Shown one piece after another: positions 26,371-35,970 of a stretch of DNA of 64,000 bases. The first letter of the stretch is position 1; each line of letters begins with the position of its first letter. The DNA is taken from the NCBI GenBank assembly GCA_027030245.1, contig JALVFE010000040.1, positions 100,593-164,592 on the forward strand. Reading direction: 5' to 3'. The stretch is from Melioribacteraceae bacterium (GTDB taxonomy: Bacteria > Bacteroidota > Ignavibacteria > Ignavibacteriales > Melioribacteraceae). A model generated the notes under the pieces. That model worked only from the letters and a program-made list of their open reading frames with translations. It ran no database searches and was not told where the DNA came from. The position numbers and the translations under genes were made by a program.

Positions 26371-28455
26371 TTATTTTATAATTAAAAATTTTCCTAACTT
26401 AATATTTCCGGTTTTAACGTCTTTAACGGAGAACAAATATAAACCCGTTGCTATTGCCTGGTCGTTATCGGTAACCAAATCCCACGCATGTTCCCCGCCG
26501 GTCATAATTTGGTTACCGTCTTTTGCAAAAGTTTCAAACCATCTTAAATCGGAACCGTTGCTTTGTTGATTGTGATAAATCCTTTTCACCACATCACCGG
26601 CAAGTGTATAAATTGTAATTTCGCATTCCGCCGGTAAATTATAGAAATAAATCTTTCTTAGCCTTTCCGAATTTCCGTCCCAGAAAGCAGTTCCGTAATA
26701 CGGGTTAGGATAAACTCCGACTTGAACTTTTTCATCCGAAGTGGGCGGTGTACCGGGTAAAATCCGTGTTGCACCGGCAAGTAAACTTGATTCCAAACTT
26801 TCCAATTTATTTTCCGGATCGCCTTCGTCGAAAGCGGTAACCGAATAAACATACTGCCAACCGTTCAACAAATTTTCTATTGTGAATTTGTAATAATATT
26901 TTGTTGTGTCGCCCGGAAATTCTACGGGTTTGTCCAGTTCAATCTGACCGAAACCCGTATTAAAACCAATATTATTATTAGCGCTATCGAATTCCGCGAC
27001 CTTTACAAACGAATTCAATAAATTTTGCGATGCGGTTAAATCGAAACCGGCATTTGTTCTGTATATCCTGTAACCTTCGAAATCTTTTTTCGATGAAATG
27101 GGATCAATGGAACTTTCCGCTCTTTTGTCCCAATAAATTTCCACTTTTTGACTTAACGGCACAACTTTTACTTTAGGCGAAAGCGGCGGAGCTGGCAAAA
27201 CATAACGCGTTAAAAGTCCGTCCCCGTTTTGGTCTTCGCCGGGATCCAAAACTCCGTTGCCGTTTTTGTCTTCGCCGTTATAAGCGCGCAACGCCCAACC
27301 TGCATTAATGTATAAATTCTTTTTTTGTTCTTCCGTATCCAAAGAAGGCGGATCGCCTCCGTATTTTTTAGCCGCAACAATTGCAAAGGTTACATTAACC
27401 GAATCCCCCGGGGCGATATGTTTGAAGGGTCCGGCAGTAATCAATACCGAACGGTTACTCGGTTGTTTGAGTACTTCGGGAGAAACTCCATGACCGTATC
27501 TGTTATCGCCACCGAAATATCCGTACATTTTTCTGTAACGGTGAATATCTTCCTGCGGTGCGAAAAAGTTTGGATCGGTTGTATTTCTGAACTGCCACGA
27601 TACAAAATTTATGCTGTCATATTTCGCATTTGCGCCCAAAAATTGAATCCCGATATAACTATCGGTAAACCCTACATCGCCCGTAGCATCGAATTCGTAT
27701 GCAACATGTAAAGAATCCAAATATCCGTTTCCGCCCTTATTATAGAATGCACCCCCGATTCTCGGCGAAGTAACATTTGTATTTCTAACAACGGTATCCG
27801 TCCACAATCCAACGAACACACTATCGATAAATTTGTTCGATACGTTTTTAATCCAATAATTCATTATCACGAAAAAATTGGCAAAGGGGAAATTCCATGC
27901 GTAAGTTTCTTGATGCACCGTAACACCCAGCGGATTATGATTGGGAATAAATTCACCGTTGCTTAAAGTGCGACTAGTATCGGCATAATCCATAACAAAA
28001 TCTTGATGTGAAACCGCATCGGGATTAAAAAAAGGTGAATCGGCTAACGACGACCGTTCTATGACGCGGCTTCCCGGTTCATTGGTAAATTCAAAACCGC
28101 CTCCCCTAAAACTTACCGAAGCGGCATCCACCGCGCCGGTTGTTACGAAGGGTCCGGATTTATTATTGCCCAACGAATCGTCTGCAATAAAACCGCCAAT
28201 CCAAAGCCCACCGTCGAATATGTGTTCGATTCCGCTTCCCAACGGATATTCGCAAGACGGTTGTTCCGGCCACAAACTAAACCCGTGTCCGTACGTCCCG
28301 AAATTAGTTACCGTTAGTCCGATGTTACCGATATTGGTAAATTTGGAGTTGTCGTCGTCTTGTATCTTTTTTATTTTTTGCTGAGCTAATAAATAATTTA
28401 ACGCCGGTGCAATGATAAATATTACTAAAAATATTACGCTTGATTTTCTCAGCAT
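26371..28455 (-). CDS. Large secreted protein with C-terminal T9SS-like sorting domain
   Basis: A 694-residue exported protein, first gene of the T9SS operon. The signal peptide (MLRKSSVIFLVIFIIAPALNYLLAQ) precedes about 350 residues of beta-rich sequence, then a dockerin-like calcium loop (DKNGNGVLDPGEDQNGDG), a fibronectin-like unit (PPLSPKVKVVPLSQKVEIYWDKRAE) and a divergent sorting domain (VYPNPYYGTAFWDG ... ITIYTLAGDVVKRI ... ATGLYLFSVKD ... GKFLIIK). The sorting domain is recognisable but differs from the type A copies downstream. This kind of protein is common in Ignavibacteria; its function is unknown. Confidence 0.82.
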   Translation of the reverse strand: MLRKSSVIFLVIFIIAPALNYLLAQQKIKKIQDDDNSKFTNIGNIGLTVTNFGTYGHGFSLWPEQPSCEYPLGSGIEHIFDGGLWIGGFIADDSLGNNKSGPFVTTGAVDAASVSFRGGGFEFTNEPGSRVIERSSLADSPFFNPDAVSHQDFVMDYADTSRTLSNGEFIPNHNPLGVTVHQETYAWNFPFANFFVIMNYWIKNVSNKFIDSVFVGLWTDTVVRNTNVTSPRIGGAFYNKGGNGYLDSLHVAYEFDATGDVGFTDSYIGIQFLGANAKYDSINFVSWQFRNTTDPNFFAPQEDIHRYRKMYGYFGGDNRYGHGVSPEVLKQPSNRSVLITAGPFKHIAPGDSVNVTFAIVAAKKYGGDPPSLDTEEQKKNLYINAGWALRAYNGEDKNGNGVLDPGEDQNGDGLLTRYVLPAPPLSPKVKVVPLSQKVEIYWDKRAESSIDPISSKKDFEGYRIYRTNAGFDLTASQNLLNSFVKVAEFDSANNNIGFNTGFGQIELDKPVEFPGDTTKYYYKFTIENLLNGWQYVYSVTAFDEGDPENKLESLESSLLAGATRILPGTPPTSDEKVQVGVYPNPYYGTAFWDGNSERLRKIYFYNLPAECEITIYTLAGDVVKRIYHNQQSNGSDLRWFETFAKDGNQIMTGGEHAWDLVTDNDQAIATGLYLFSVKDVKTGNIKLGKFLIIK

Positions 28456-28915
28456 GGAATATAATCTTATTAATTTGAATGTGATTTTTACAGACCAGCG
28501 TAAAGTTAAGAATTAATACCGATAAAATAAATATACTTTTAAGTCTTTTATAATTTCATAGAGATAATAATGTGGTTTTATTGTTAAGTAGCATGTAAAC
28601 GTAAAAATATTATATGAATTGATTTTGATGTTAAAAAACATAATAACGCAATGCACAAAAACGATTCTCCGTTTTTGCACATCACGTTATGAATATACTA
28701 CATATAGGTTGGTGTGTTATTTTTTCATATCACTATAAATGACACGAAGGCAAGAAGAAAATAAAAACCGATTAATGATTAAATTCTAAATAAATGGTAT
28801 CTGCTTTCACTTGTTTTTAGATCTTGTGATAACATTATTTAGAACTTACCAACGGTTTGGTTCTTCCGATGGGAAGAACTTACGCAAAAAAGATTAAAGA
28901 GATACTACATAAAAG
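28456..28915. other. 460-base intergenic region upstream of the T9SS operon
   Basis: No gene is visible. It must hold the promoter of the T9SS operon (minus strand, from 28455) and the end of lipA. One structure stands out: an imperfect 48-base palindrome at 28643-28690, with ATAACG and CGTTAT ends and GCACAAAAACG facing CCGTTTTTGCAC around a five-base loop. Confidence 0.6.
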
Positions 28916-29809
28916 TTAAACATGCTTATCCGCATGATATGAACTGCGGACTAACGGACCGGATTCCACGGCTTGGAATCCCATTTTCATCCCTTCTTCT
29001 TTATACATCTTAAATTCGTCAAGGGTCACATATCTATCGACCGGTAAATGTTCTTTTGTCGGTTGGAGATATTGCCCTATTGTCATTATATCGCATTCGT
29101 GTTGACGAAGATCTTGCATAAGTGAAAGAACCTCGTCTGTTTTTTCTCCAATGCCAACCATAATTCCACTCTTGGTTTTTAGTCCCTGTTGTTTGAACCA
29201 TTTTATTAATTTCAAACTCCTATCGTATTTTGCTTGCGGGCGCACAGTATGATATAGTCTTTCCACGGTTTCCAAATTATGGTTAAGAATATCTGGCGGA
29301 TTGTGCATTATAATTTCAAATGATTTTTCATCGCCTTTGAAATCGGGGATAAGAATTTCAACCGTACAACCCGGCGATGTTTCGCGGATTAACTTTACGG
29401 TTTCGGAAAAAATCGATGCGCCGCCGTCTTTCAAATCATCTCTGTCCACGGAAGTAATTACGGCGTGTTTCAATCCGAGCTCTTTTACGGAATTTGCCAC
29501 TCTGCGGGGTTCGTCCAAATCCACATGTTTCGGGATTCCGGTTTTAACATTGCAAAATCCGCAAGTACGAGTGCAAGTATCTCCCAAAATCATAAAGGTT
29601 GCCGTGCGGTTATGCCAGCACTCAGCCAAATTGGGGCAACGGGCTTCTTCGCAAACAGTGTTGAGCTTCGATTTTCTCATTAAGTTCAACACTTCACGGT
29701 AATTCTTGCCGGTGGGCAATCTGACTTTTAACCATCCGGGTCTTTTACCTAAATCCGGTTTATCTTTTTCGATTTGTTCTTTATATTTTCTTTGATGTTG
29801 ATTTATCAT
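28916..29809 (-). CDS. lipA: Lipoyl synthase
   Basis: A 297-residue radical SAM enzyme that inserts two sulfurs into octanoyl groups on lipoyl domains. Both clusters are accounted for: the auxiliary cluster motif [12 protein letters not shown] and the radical SAM motif [10 protein letters not shown], with the C-terminal RSSYHA serine that completes the auxiliary cluster. The rest ([34 protein letters not shown]) is standard for LipA. It stands alone on the minus strand; lipB is not adjacent. Confidence 0.97.
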   Translation of the reverse strand: MINQHQRKYKEQIEKDKPDLGKRPGWLKVRLPTGKNYREVLNLMRKSKLNTVCEEARCPNLAECWHNRTATFMILGDTCTRTCGFCNVKTGIPKHVDLDEPRRVANSVKELGLKHAVITSVDRDDLKDGGASIFSETVKLIRETSPGCTVEILIPDFKGDEKSFEIIMHNPPDILNHNLETVERLYHTVRPQAKYDRSLKLIKWFKQQGLKTKSGIMVGIGEKTDEVLSLMQDLRQHECDIMTIGQYLQPTKEHLPVDRYVTLDEFKMYKEEGMKMGFQAVESGPLVRSSYHADKHV

Positions 29810-29960
29810 TTTTACCTTTCTTCAATTTTTTCGTTAAAATTCTTATCCTAAAATTTTATAATGTGCCGATAACTTTTTCCGTCAAATTCATTTAATTATT
29901 TCGAAGCGGTTTACAAAGATATTAATAAAATCCGTATATTATTACACAAATATTTATGAA

Positions 29961-30386
29961 ATGAGAGATTGGATGGACTGTCCCCGCTGTAAAAATACAT
30001 TGATAATATTGGAATTGGACGAAATAGAAACCGATTATTGCACGGAATGCGGCGGAATTTGGTTTGATAAAGGGGAACTCGAATTAATTGCGGATAACGA
30101 AAAAGCCGTTAAAGAGTTGTTAAGTTATTTTTCAAAAGATGCGGATATTAAAGAAAAATCGATTTCCTGCCCGATATGTAAAAAGAAGATGGATAAAGTT
30201 TACGTTGATAAAAACAAGAAAATTATAATCGACGAATGCCCCGAAGGTCATGGATTATGGTTCGATAAGGGCGAAATCCTCGAGTTAATCGAAGCTAACG
30301 AAATTAAAGTTAAAAATAATATAATTTCAATTTTAACCGGAATTTACCGGGACAAAATTTATACAAAATCACCGGAGGAGCAATGA
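29961..30386 (+). CDS. Double TFIIB-type zinc-ribbon protein
   Basis: A 141-residue protein made of two zinc ribbons of the zf-TFIIB type: [24 protein letters not shown] followed by [13 protein letters not shown], and [24 protein letters not shown] followed by [15 protein letters not shown]. The GxWFDKGE sequence after the second knuckle is diagnostic. No enzyme domain is present. It overlaps the LemA gene by four bases and leads a LemA-HtpX operon, so a role in that membrane-quality-control unit is likely. An ATG four codons in (29973) is an alternative start. Confidence 0.85.
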   Translation: MRDWMDCPRCKNTLIILELDEIETDYCTECGGIWFDKGELELIADNEKAVKELLSYFSKDADIKEKSISCPICKKKMDKVYVDKNKKIIIDECPEGHGLWFDKGEILELIEANEIKVKNNIISILTGIYRDKIYTKSPEEQ

Positions 30387-30943
30387 GTGCTTTTGCAATT
30401 TTCATCATTCTGATTATTCTTGCCGGATTGTATTTGGTATCAAATTACAATTCGCTTGTGCGTTTGAGAAATCAAGTAAAAAACGCATGGTCTCAAATCG
30501 ACGTTCAACTGAAAAGGCGGCACGATTTAATTCCGAATTTAATCGAAACGGTAAAAGGTTATATGAGTCACGAACGGGAAACGCTCGAAAATATAACGAA
30601 CGCCAGAAGTCAAGCCATGAAAGCCTCCACCGTTGCGGAAAAGGCGAAAGCCGAATCGGCGTTAAGCGGAGCGCTCGGACGGTTTAACGTTGTGGTAGAG
30701 AATTACCCGGATTTGAAAGCAAATCAAAACTTTTTGGCATTGCAGGAAGAATTAACTTCCACGGAAAATAAAATTTCCTTTGCACGCCAAAATTATAACG
30801 ATCAAGTTTTGAGATATAACAACAAAATAGAAATGTTCCCATCCAACATAATTGCGGGAATGTTCAACTTTACAAAGGAAGATTTCTTCGAAATCGAAAC
30901 CAAAGAAGAACGCGAAGTTCCCAAAGTTGATTTCGGCAAATAA
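30383..30943 (+). CDS. LemA-family membrane-anchored protein
   Basis: A 186-residue protein with an N-terminal transmembrane helix (residues 3-20) and the LemA helical domain: [54 protein letters not shown], then [42 protein letters not shown] and a terminal [10 protein letters not shown]. LemA proteins are of uncertain function and are repeatedly found next to M48 peptidases, as here. It overlaps the zinc-ribbon gene and is two bases before the peptidase. Confidence 0.95.
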   Translation: MSAFAIFIILIILAGLYLVSNYNSLVRLRNQVKNAWSQIDVQLKRRHDLIPNLIETVKGYMSHERETLENITNARSQAMKASTVAEKAKAESALSGALGRFNVVVENYPDLKANQNFLALQEELTSTENKISFARQNYNDQVLRYNNKIEMFPSNIIAGMFNFTKEDFFEIETKEEREVPKVDFGK

Positions 30944-30945
30944 AT

Positions 30946-32163
30946 ATGTGGGAAATAATTCGCGCAAATAAACGCAAATCGTTTTTGTTGTTTGCCGGAT
31001 TGGGAATTGTCTTGCTATTGCTCGGTTACTTAATCGGCGGTTATTTATTCGGAAACGAAGGCGCGCCACTCGGTATTATTGCTGCAGTGGGATTGTGGCT
31101 GATTCTTTCCGCAGTAAGTTATTTTTCCGGAAGCAAAATAATTTTGGGAATCAGCAAGGCGAGAAAAATTACAAAACGCGATCATCCGCGTCTTTTCAAC
31201 GTTGTGGAAGAAATGACTATTGCATCGGGGTTACCGAAAATGCCGGATATTTACATTATTAATGAGCCGGCGCCGAATGCTTTTGCCACGGGAATAAAAC
31301 CGGAAAACAGCGCTGTTGCCGTTACAACCGGATTGCTTGCCATTTTGAACCGCGACGAACTTCAAGGCGTAATAGCCCACGAGCTCGGTCACATCAAAAA
31401 CCGCGACGTTTTACTGATGACGTTTGCCGGTGTGATGCTTGGAAGCATAATAATGATATCGGATGTTTTCATTCGCGGTATGTTTTATTCGGGGCACTCA
31501 ACCGATAGATACCGCAACCGCTCATCCAAAAACGGCGGGGGTTCAGCTCAAGTTTTGTTTATGATTCTGGCTTTACTTTTCGCAATTTTATCTCCGATAT
31601 TGGCTCAACTTCTTTACTTTGCGATATCGCGGAAACGTGAATATCTTGCGGATGCAAGCGCGGCAAGGTTTACACGCTATCCCGAAGGTTTGGCTTCCGC
31701 ATTGGAAAAGCTGGCACAGAATACGTATCCGTTAAAAAACGCAAACAAAGTAACCGCCGCTTTCTACATCGTAAATCCGCTTACCAAAAAAGGAAGAAGT
31801 CTTTCCGATTTAACGAGCACGCATCCGCCCATATCCGAACGGATACGGATTTTACGGAATATGATGCACGGCGCGGGTTTTCTCGATTATCAAAAAGCTT
31901 ATATGAAAATTAAAAGATCGGAGAAAAAATTAATTCCCGATTCAGTAATGAATCCTGATGAAAAAATTACAATAAGAAAACCTCAGGAAATAACAGCACC
32001 GCTAAGCGAAAAGAAAGTTCAACGTAAAGTAGGCGATTTGATGATGACGTTTAACAACTTTAGATTTATTCCGTGCAGCTGCGGATTGACATTAAAAATT
32101 CCTCCCGAATACCGCAAAGATAAAGTCCGCTGCCCGAAATGCGGAAGAATACATTCACTTTAA
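30946..32163 (+). CDS. htpX: HtpX-like M48 metallopeptidase with C-terminal zinc ribbon
   Basis: A 405-residue integral-membrane zinc protease for misfolded membrane proteins. Two N-terminal helices precede the catalytic HELGHIKN near residue 147, two more helices follow, and the third zinc ligand is in REYLADASAARFTRYP. HtpX of E. coli has about 290 residues; here the extra C-terminus ends in a four-cysteine ribbon, CSCGLTLKIPPEYRKDKVRCPKCG. Genes for LemA and a zinc-ribbon protein precede it in one operon. Its last four bases overlap the end of the convergent rloB-like gene. Confidence 0.93.
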   Translation: MWEIIRANKRKSFLLFAGLGIVLLLLGYLIGGYLFGNEGAPLGIIAAVGLWLILSAVSYFSGSKIILGISKARKITKRDHPRLFNVVEEMTIASGLPKMPDIYIINEPAPNAFATGIKPENSAVAVTTGLLAILNRDELQGVIAHELGHIKNRDVLLMTFAGVMLGSIIMISDVFIRGMFYSGHSTDRYRNRSSKNGGGSAQVLFMILALLFAILSPILAQLLYFAISRKREYLADASAARFTRYPEGLASALEKLAQNTYPLKNANKVTAAFYIVNPLTKKGRSLSDLTSTHPPISERIRILRNMMHGAGFLDYQKAYMKIKRSEKKLIPDSVMNPDEKITIRKPQEITAPLSEKKVQRKVGDLMMTFNNFRFIPCSCGLTLKIPPEYRKDKVRCPKCGRIHSL

Positions 32164-32774
32164 AATTTATTTATATCTAAAAAAAATGTAATTATTTTAT
32201 AAATTTCCGCTTTAGTTTCACTTAAATATTCTATATCAAAATCACCTAATCTTTCCGCGTTATTAATTGCGTTTATTTGTTTGCTCTTAAGCTTCTCATA
32301 TATATTTTTCGAACCATAATAATATTTCCAGGATTTTTTATAATCTTTTAAGCGGGGAACGTCTTTTAACTTTTTAATAACTTTATCACAGCTTGGAAAA
32401 TATTTGGATACATTTTTATAGTGAATTAAAAACCATAATTCCAAACAAGGTGAATTAACATATACTTTTACATTTTTTAACCTTTTTAACTTAAGATAAT
32501 ACCTTCTGAACTCACTTTCTTTATTATCATTCAGAATTGAATCCATATCGACCAACCAAAAAACTTTATCATAAATTTTTGATTGCTCTTCAATAAGCTC
32601 GGCTTTATCACTTAATTTTCTTGCTGCAGGTAATTTCGGTTCTATTACAAAATTGGAAATTTTTTCATATTCTCTCAGTAAATTAAAATACCATATTTCC
32701 GTTTGTCCGTCAACATATATTAAATATCTTTTTCTTAAAACCCGTTTTTGCGTTTTATATTTTGACCTAAACAT
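32160..32774 (-). CDS. RloB-like Toprim-fold protein (putative defence effector)
   Basis: A 204-residue protein matching the RloB pattern: an N-terminal beta strand and loop YLIYVDGQTEIWYF, an acidic motif VFWLVDMDSI, and SPCLELWFLIHY. These correspond to the ExxTE, DxD and P-C-x-E-W segments of the family. The first acidic residue of the usual EGxTE is Asp here. RloB and AbiLii-type proteins are Toprim-like nucleases that act with an AAA ATPase in abortive phage defence; the activity of this one is inferred. It follows the ATPase gene by two bases. Confidence 0.78.
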   Translation of the reverse strand: MFRSKYKTQKRVLRKRYLIYVDGQTEIWYFNLLREYEKISNFVIEPKLPAARKLSDKAELIEEQSKIYDKVFWLVDMDSILNDNKESEFRRYYLKLKRLKNVKVYVNSPCLELWFLIHYKNVSKYFPSCDKVIKKLKDVPRLKDYKKSWKYYYGSKNIYEKLKSKQINAINNAERLGDFDIEYLSETKAEIYKIITFFLDINKF

Positions 32775-32776
32775 CT

Positions 32777-34069
32777 TTAATCGATATAATAATCATGCAA
32801 ACTTGGTGTAGCGCCAAATTTTCCGGCTCTATAGGCATTATAAATAGAACTTTGTTTACGGATTACCGATGTTTTAAAGTCACGTAGAGAAAACAGATCG
32901 GTGGATAAATCGGGTTTTTTTTCAGTAAACCAAATTACATCATTCCTTAACATATCTTTTTCCATCAATAATTCCCTATGATGCGTGGTTGTTATTAATT
33001 GCGATTGTTTGGAGTTAACCAAAAAAGTCAGTAAAAAATGCTTTATTAATTCCGGATGTAAAGAAGATTCTAGTTCATCTAAAAGAATAATACTTTTCTC
33101 TTTCATCATTAAGCCTAACAATCCGCTTAACTCATAATAACGCTGGGTACCAGCGGATTCTTCATCCAGATGAAGAAAATACTTTTTGTTATTTAGCAAA
33201 TGACCGATTAAAATCTCAACCGATTCATATTTCTCTTCTTCCTTAATTTTTTCAAGCTCGCTTTCAGTGATATTAGTTTTATTTACCAAAAACTCAATAA
33301 AGTCTTTAGTGGCTTTAATTTCTTTTTTTTGGAAATTAATATCATTAATTCCGAAATCTGCTTTCCTTAAAATTTCAACAAAAATATTTTTGTTTATTAA
33401 CCCTTTATTGAACTGGTCGCTTATGAAGGGAACTAAAGGTGTATGAGAGAAGACAATTGGTTTTAACTGCTTACCAAACCAATCAAGAACAGAAGTTAAT
33501 ATTGAAGATTGAAAATTAGTCTTTAAATAACCCCCTAAAACTGTGTTATTTGACAAGGTATTTCCTAAAAGCGAATCTTTTCTTTCTTTACCGATTGATA
33601 TTTTACTGCCAAACTTAATATTAGTTACTAAATTATCCGGATCGGTTTCTCTTTCGAATACCAAAGCTTTATTGGGATTAAAAAAGAACAATTTTTCTTT
33701 ATTGATAAATTTCCTATTAACGGAAAGATTATACAAATATTTAATTTCATCATGAAAAAATTCAAGAGTGAAGGAAGTATTTTTATACTGTTGATTTTCC
33801 TCGAAAACAAAAGGGCTCAAATTCAATCTATCTGTCTTTTTTTCCAAAGGATTAAGAACCAAGTTTCTTAAAAAATCAATAGCTTCCAAGATAGTTGTTT
33901 TGCCCGAAGCATTAGCTCCGTATATAAGTGCCAGTTTTAATAAACGCAGACCTTTTTTAGGCTCAACAACATAATAATCTTCTAAGAAATCTGATTTTGA
34001 AGCTTCGAAAGATAGGTTTATTGTATCTTTAATACACTTAAAGTTTTTTACTGAAAAATTTATAATCAT
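32777..34069 (-). CDS. RloA-like AAA ATPase (AAA_15/SMC-type; putative defence sensor)
   Basis: A 430-residue ATPase of the OLD/RloA type. Residues 1-15 are the classic INFSVKNFKCIKDTINLSFEA opening, Walker A is GANASGKTT near residue 50, Walker B is SIILLDELESSLHP near 325 and the H-loop is LITTTHH. The middle part, about 230 residues, is unlike housekeeping SMC proteins. With the following RloB-like gene it forms a RloAB/AbiL-type two-gene module. Both genes are AT-rich and convergent to the HtpX operon. Upstream lies a perfect 12-5-12 inverted repeat at 34082-34110. Confidence 0.82.
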   Translation of the reverse strand: MIINFSVKNFKCIKDTINLSFEASKSDFLEDYYVVEPKKGLRLLKLALIYGANASGKTTILEAIDFLRNLVLNPLEKKTDRLNLSPFVFEENQQYKNTSFTLEFFHDEIKYLYNLSVNRKFINKEKLFFFNPNKALVFERETDPDNLVTNIKFGSKISIGKERKDSLLGNTLSNNTVLGGYLKTNFQSSILTSVLDWFGKQLKPIVFSHTPLVPFISDQFNKGLINKNIFVEILRKADFGINDINFQKKEIKATKDFIEFLVNKTNITESELEKIKEEEKYESVEILIGHLLNNKKYFLHLDEESAGTQRYYELSGLLGLMMKEKSIILLDELESSLHPELIKHFLLTFLVNSKQSQLITTTHHRELLMEKDMLRNDVIWFTEKKPDLSTDLFSLRDFKTSVIRKQSSIYNAYRAGKFGATPSLHDYYID

Positions 34070-34081
34070 GGTATTTTTTAC

Positions 34082-34110
34082 TTATATTTGCAAGTTTATT
34101 GCAAATATAA
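34082..34110. promoter_or_regulatory. Inverted repeat upstream of the rloA-like gene
   Basis: TTATATTTGCAA-GTTTA-TTGCAAATATAA, two perfect 12-base arms around five bases, 12 bases before the ATG of the ATPase gene. Each arm contains TATATTTGC, which fits the Bacteroidetes minus-7 consensus TAnnTTTG. It is not followed by a T run, so an operator or promoter is likelier than a terminator. Confidence 0.45.
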
Positions 34111-34139
34111 ACTAAAAATTCTTCCAAATCAATACTATA

Positions 34140-35246
34140 TTAATTCTTTTTTACTTTTCTCGTTCCGAAAATCTTAAATTCAATTCTTCTGTTAAATGCT
34201 CTTCCGATTCTTGTTGCACTACTTCTAATCGGATTCGATTCACCCATCGCTTTAGTGTAAATTCTGGAAGGACTAATTCCCTGCTCAATTAAAAACCGTT
34301 TTACTTTTTCGGCACGGCGTTTTGAAAGTCTCAAATTGTACAGTTCGGTTCCGATGCTATCGGTATAACCTAAAATTTCCACTCTCACATCGGGATGCGA
34401 TTTTAATTCTTTTACAACGTGGTCAAGTATCGGATACGATTCGGGTCTTAATGTTGCTTTGTCAAACTCGAAGTTCACACCGAACAAAACAAGTTTCTTT
34501 TGATATGGAACTGATTTTACAAAAACTGTATCGGTAACTTTTTTCTCAACTACAACAGGAACTTCCTTAATAATTTCTTTTACTCCGACAGGTAATTCTT
34601 TGCATAAATCGGATTCTTCCCCTTTTGCAAAATAATAAAGCGCGCCAACGCAGAATGTCATATATGTATCTCCGTTACTACCCAAAATTCCCTTGATTTC
34701 ATCCAAATCGGAATTCCCTTCCAACCCGTTATCGTTCACCGTATGATACACTCTCATTGCCCAGTCGGAACTTAAATTTAAATTTGCACCCAGTCCCAAA
34801 TTCATTTCGTAATCGGAATTTGCACCTTCGCGGCTTGGAGTCGGAGCATTTTCAACGTTGAAAATAGTAGCGCCGAAACCGAGTAACATGTATGGAGAAA
34901 TTACGCTGTAAGGAATAAAATGATAAAGAAAATCCAAATCAGTGGAAAAAAGACTTGTAGTTTCATTAATCCGGTTTGAAGGCGTACGGTTTTTATAACT
35001 GAGCGATTTCATTCTTAAAAAACTTGTTTTCAATCTTAACGTGGTATGCTCGTTGAAATTTTTTTGCATTGAAAGGAATCCGCCGATATTATCGCTTTTC
35101 TCGACAGATGTAGTTGTGATGCTGATAAACTTCGGATAAGTGCCTCAAAAACCGAAAGACCAACTGTTTTCGTAAATTTGCGCAACCGATTTTGAAGAAA
35201 ATATAACAAAGAACAACAATAAAATTACAAGCGACTTTTGTATCAT
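34140..35246 (-). pseudogene. OmpA-family outer-membrane protein, interrupted by an in-frame TGA
   Basis: The full frame runs 368 codons from ATG 35246 (MIQKSLVILLLFFVIFSSKSVAQ signal peptide) to TAA 34140, but codon 34 (35147..35145) is TGA where the flanking sequence WSFGF-stop-GTYPKFIS suggests a GGA glycine. Everything after it is intact: a beta-barrel to about residue 230, a proline/valine-rich linker (KEVPVVVEKKVTDTVFV), and an OmpA peptidoglycan-binding domain (NFEFDKATLRPESYPILD, GYTDSIGTELYNLRLSKRRAEKVKRFL). A downstream ATG at 35069 would give 309 residues without a signal peptide. Single-mutation decay or a sequencing error are the alternatives. Confidence 0.85.
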
Positions 35247-35452
35247 ATTCAATCCGGGTTATTTTGACACTTAAAGTTAATTATTAATTTATTCTCATAC
35301 AACCTTATAATAAAATAATTTACCTTATTTCTTATGGAAATAGGAATTTTTTGTTACGGTTGAATCGAATATTGTAATTAACGAAAAAGTACGGAAAATA
35401 CTGATTCATCGAGAAGTTAAAAAACGGTAGTTACGTATAAGGAAGGTTTTCT

Positions 35453-35528
35453 TGGCTGCCCCGCCAGGGCTCGAACCTGGAGACTTCTGATCCAGAGTCA
35501 GACGTGTTGCCAATTACACCACGGGGCA
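35453..35528 (-). tRNA. tRNA-Gln (anticodon CTG)
   Basis: A complete 76-base cloverleaf with encoded CCA: acceptor TGCCCCG/CGGGGCA with discriminator G, D arm GTGT/ACAC, anticodon stem TCTGA/TCAGA with loop CTCTGGA (anticodon CTG, reads CAG), variable loop of five bases, and T arm CCAGG-TTCGAGC-CCTGG. Confidence 0.96.
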
Positions 35529-35577
35529 ATTATCTGCCCCAAATATATCGGATGTACAGGGAAATATCAATTTTTGT

Positions 35578-35838
35578 TTATAAAAATAAAGAAATAAGCG
35601 CCGCAACAAACAAAACAAAATAACCGATGCCGAAATAGAATTTAACCATTTCTTTTTTGCGGGCTTGAGCGTTAATATTTTCAATTAATTTTTCATCTAT
35701 CAGAAGACTTTCATCCGAAATGCTTTTTTCTACAAATGAAAATTCGGCTTCCAATTCTTTTTGATTTGCGATTACAGGTTTGACCGTAAATAATTCTTCA
35801 CTTGTTAAGTTTAATATTTTTGTTTGATCACGTAACAT
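35578..35838 (-). CDS. Small tail-anchored membrane protein of unknown function
   Basis: An 86-residue protein with a charged helical N-terminal part (DEKLIENINAQARKKEMVKFY) and a single C-terminal transmembrane segment (GIGYFVLFVAALISLFL). AGGAG lies three bases before the ATG, supporting translation. No family is recognised. It is a monocistronic gene between tRNA-Gln and the epimerase gene. Confidence 0.6.
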   Translation of the reverse strand: MLRDQTKILNLTSEELFTVKPVIANQKELEAEFSFVEKSISDESLLIDEKLIENINAQARKKEMVKFYFGIGYFVLFVAALISLFL

Positions 35839-35882
35839 TTCTCCTCACGGTTTTTGGAGAATTTTTTCAACAATTATGCCAG

Positions 35883-35930
35883 TGTGATTTATGTCAAAAC
35901 AGTCGGGAAATGTGATTTTTGACAATTTTT
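35883..35930. promoter_or_regulatory. Direct repeat resembling CRP/FNR half-sites
   Basis: TGTGATTTATGTCAAAA (35883-35899) resembles the TGTGA-N6-TCACA consensus of CRP-family regulators with one weak position, and TGTGATTTTTGACA (35911-35924) repeats its first half. Both lie 45 to 90 bases upstream of the small membrane-protein gene. The match is short and could be chance. Confidence 0.25.
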
Positions 35931-35970
35931 AATGTTTTAGTGAATATAGTTTGACTCTTTTTGGTACAAA

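Noticed and set aside
34082..34110. Terminator of the OmpA-family gene
   Set aside because: The stem is AT-only apart from two GC pairs per arm and is not followed by T residues, so an operator is likelier.
35145..35147. TGA read as glycine (recoded genetic code)
   Set aside because: TGA clearly ends other genes here, for example recR at 39637-39639 and pgeF at 1325-1327, so this codon is a mutation.
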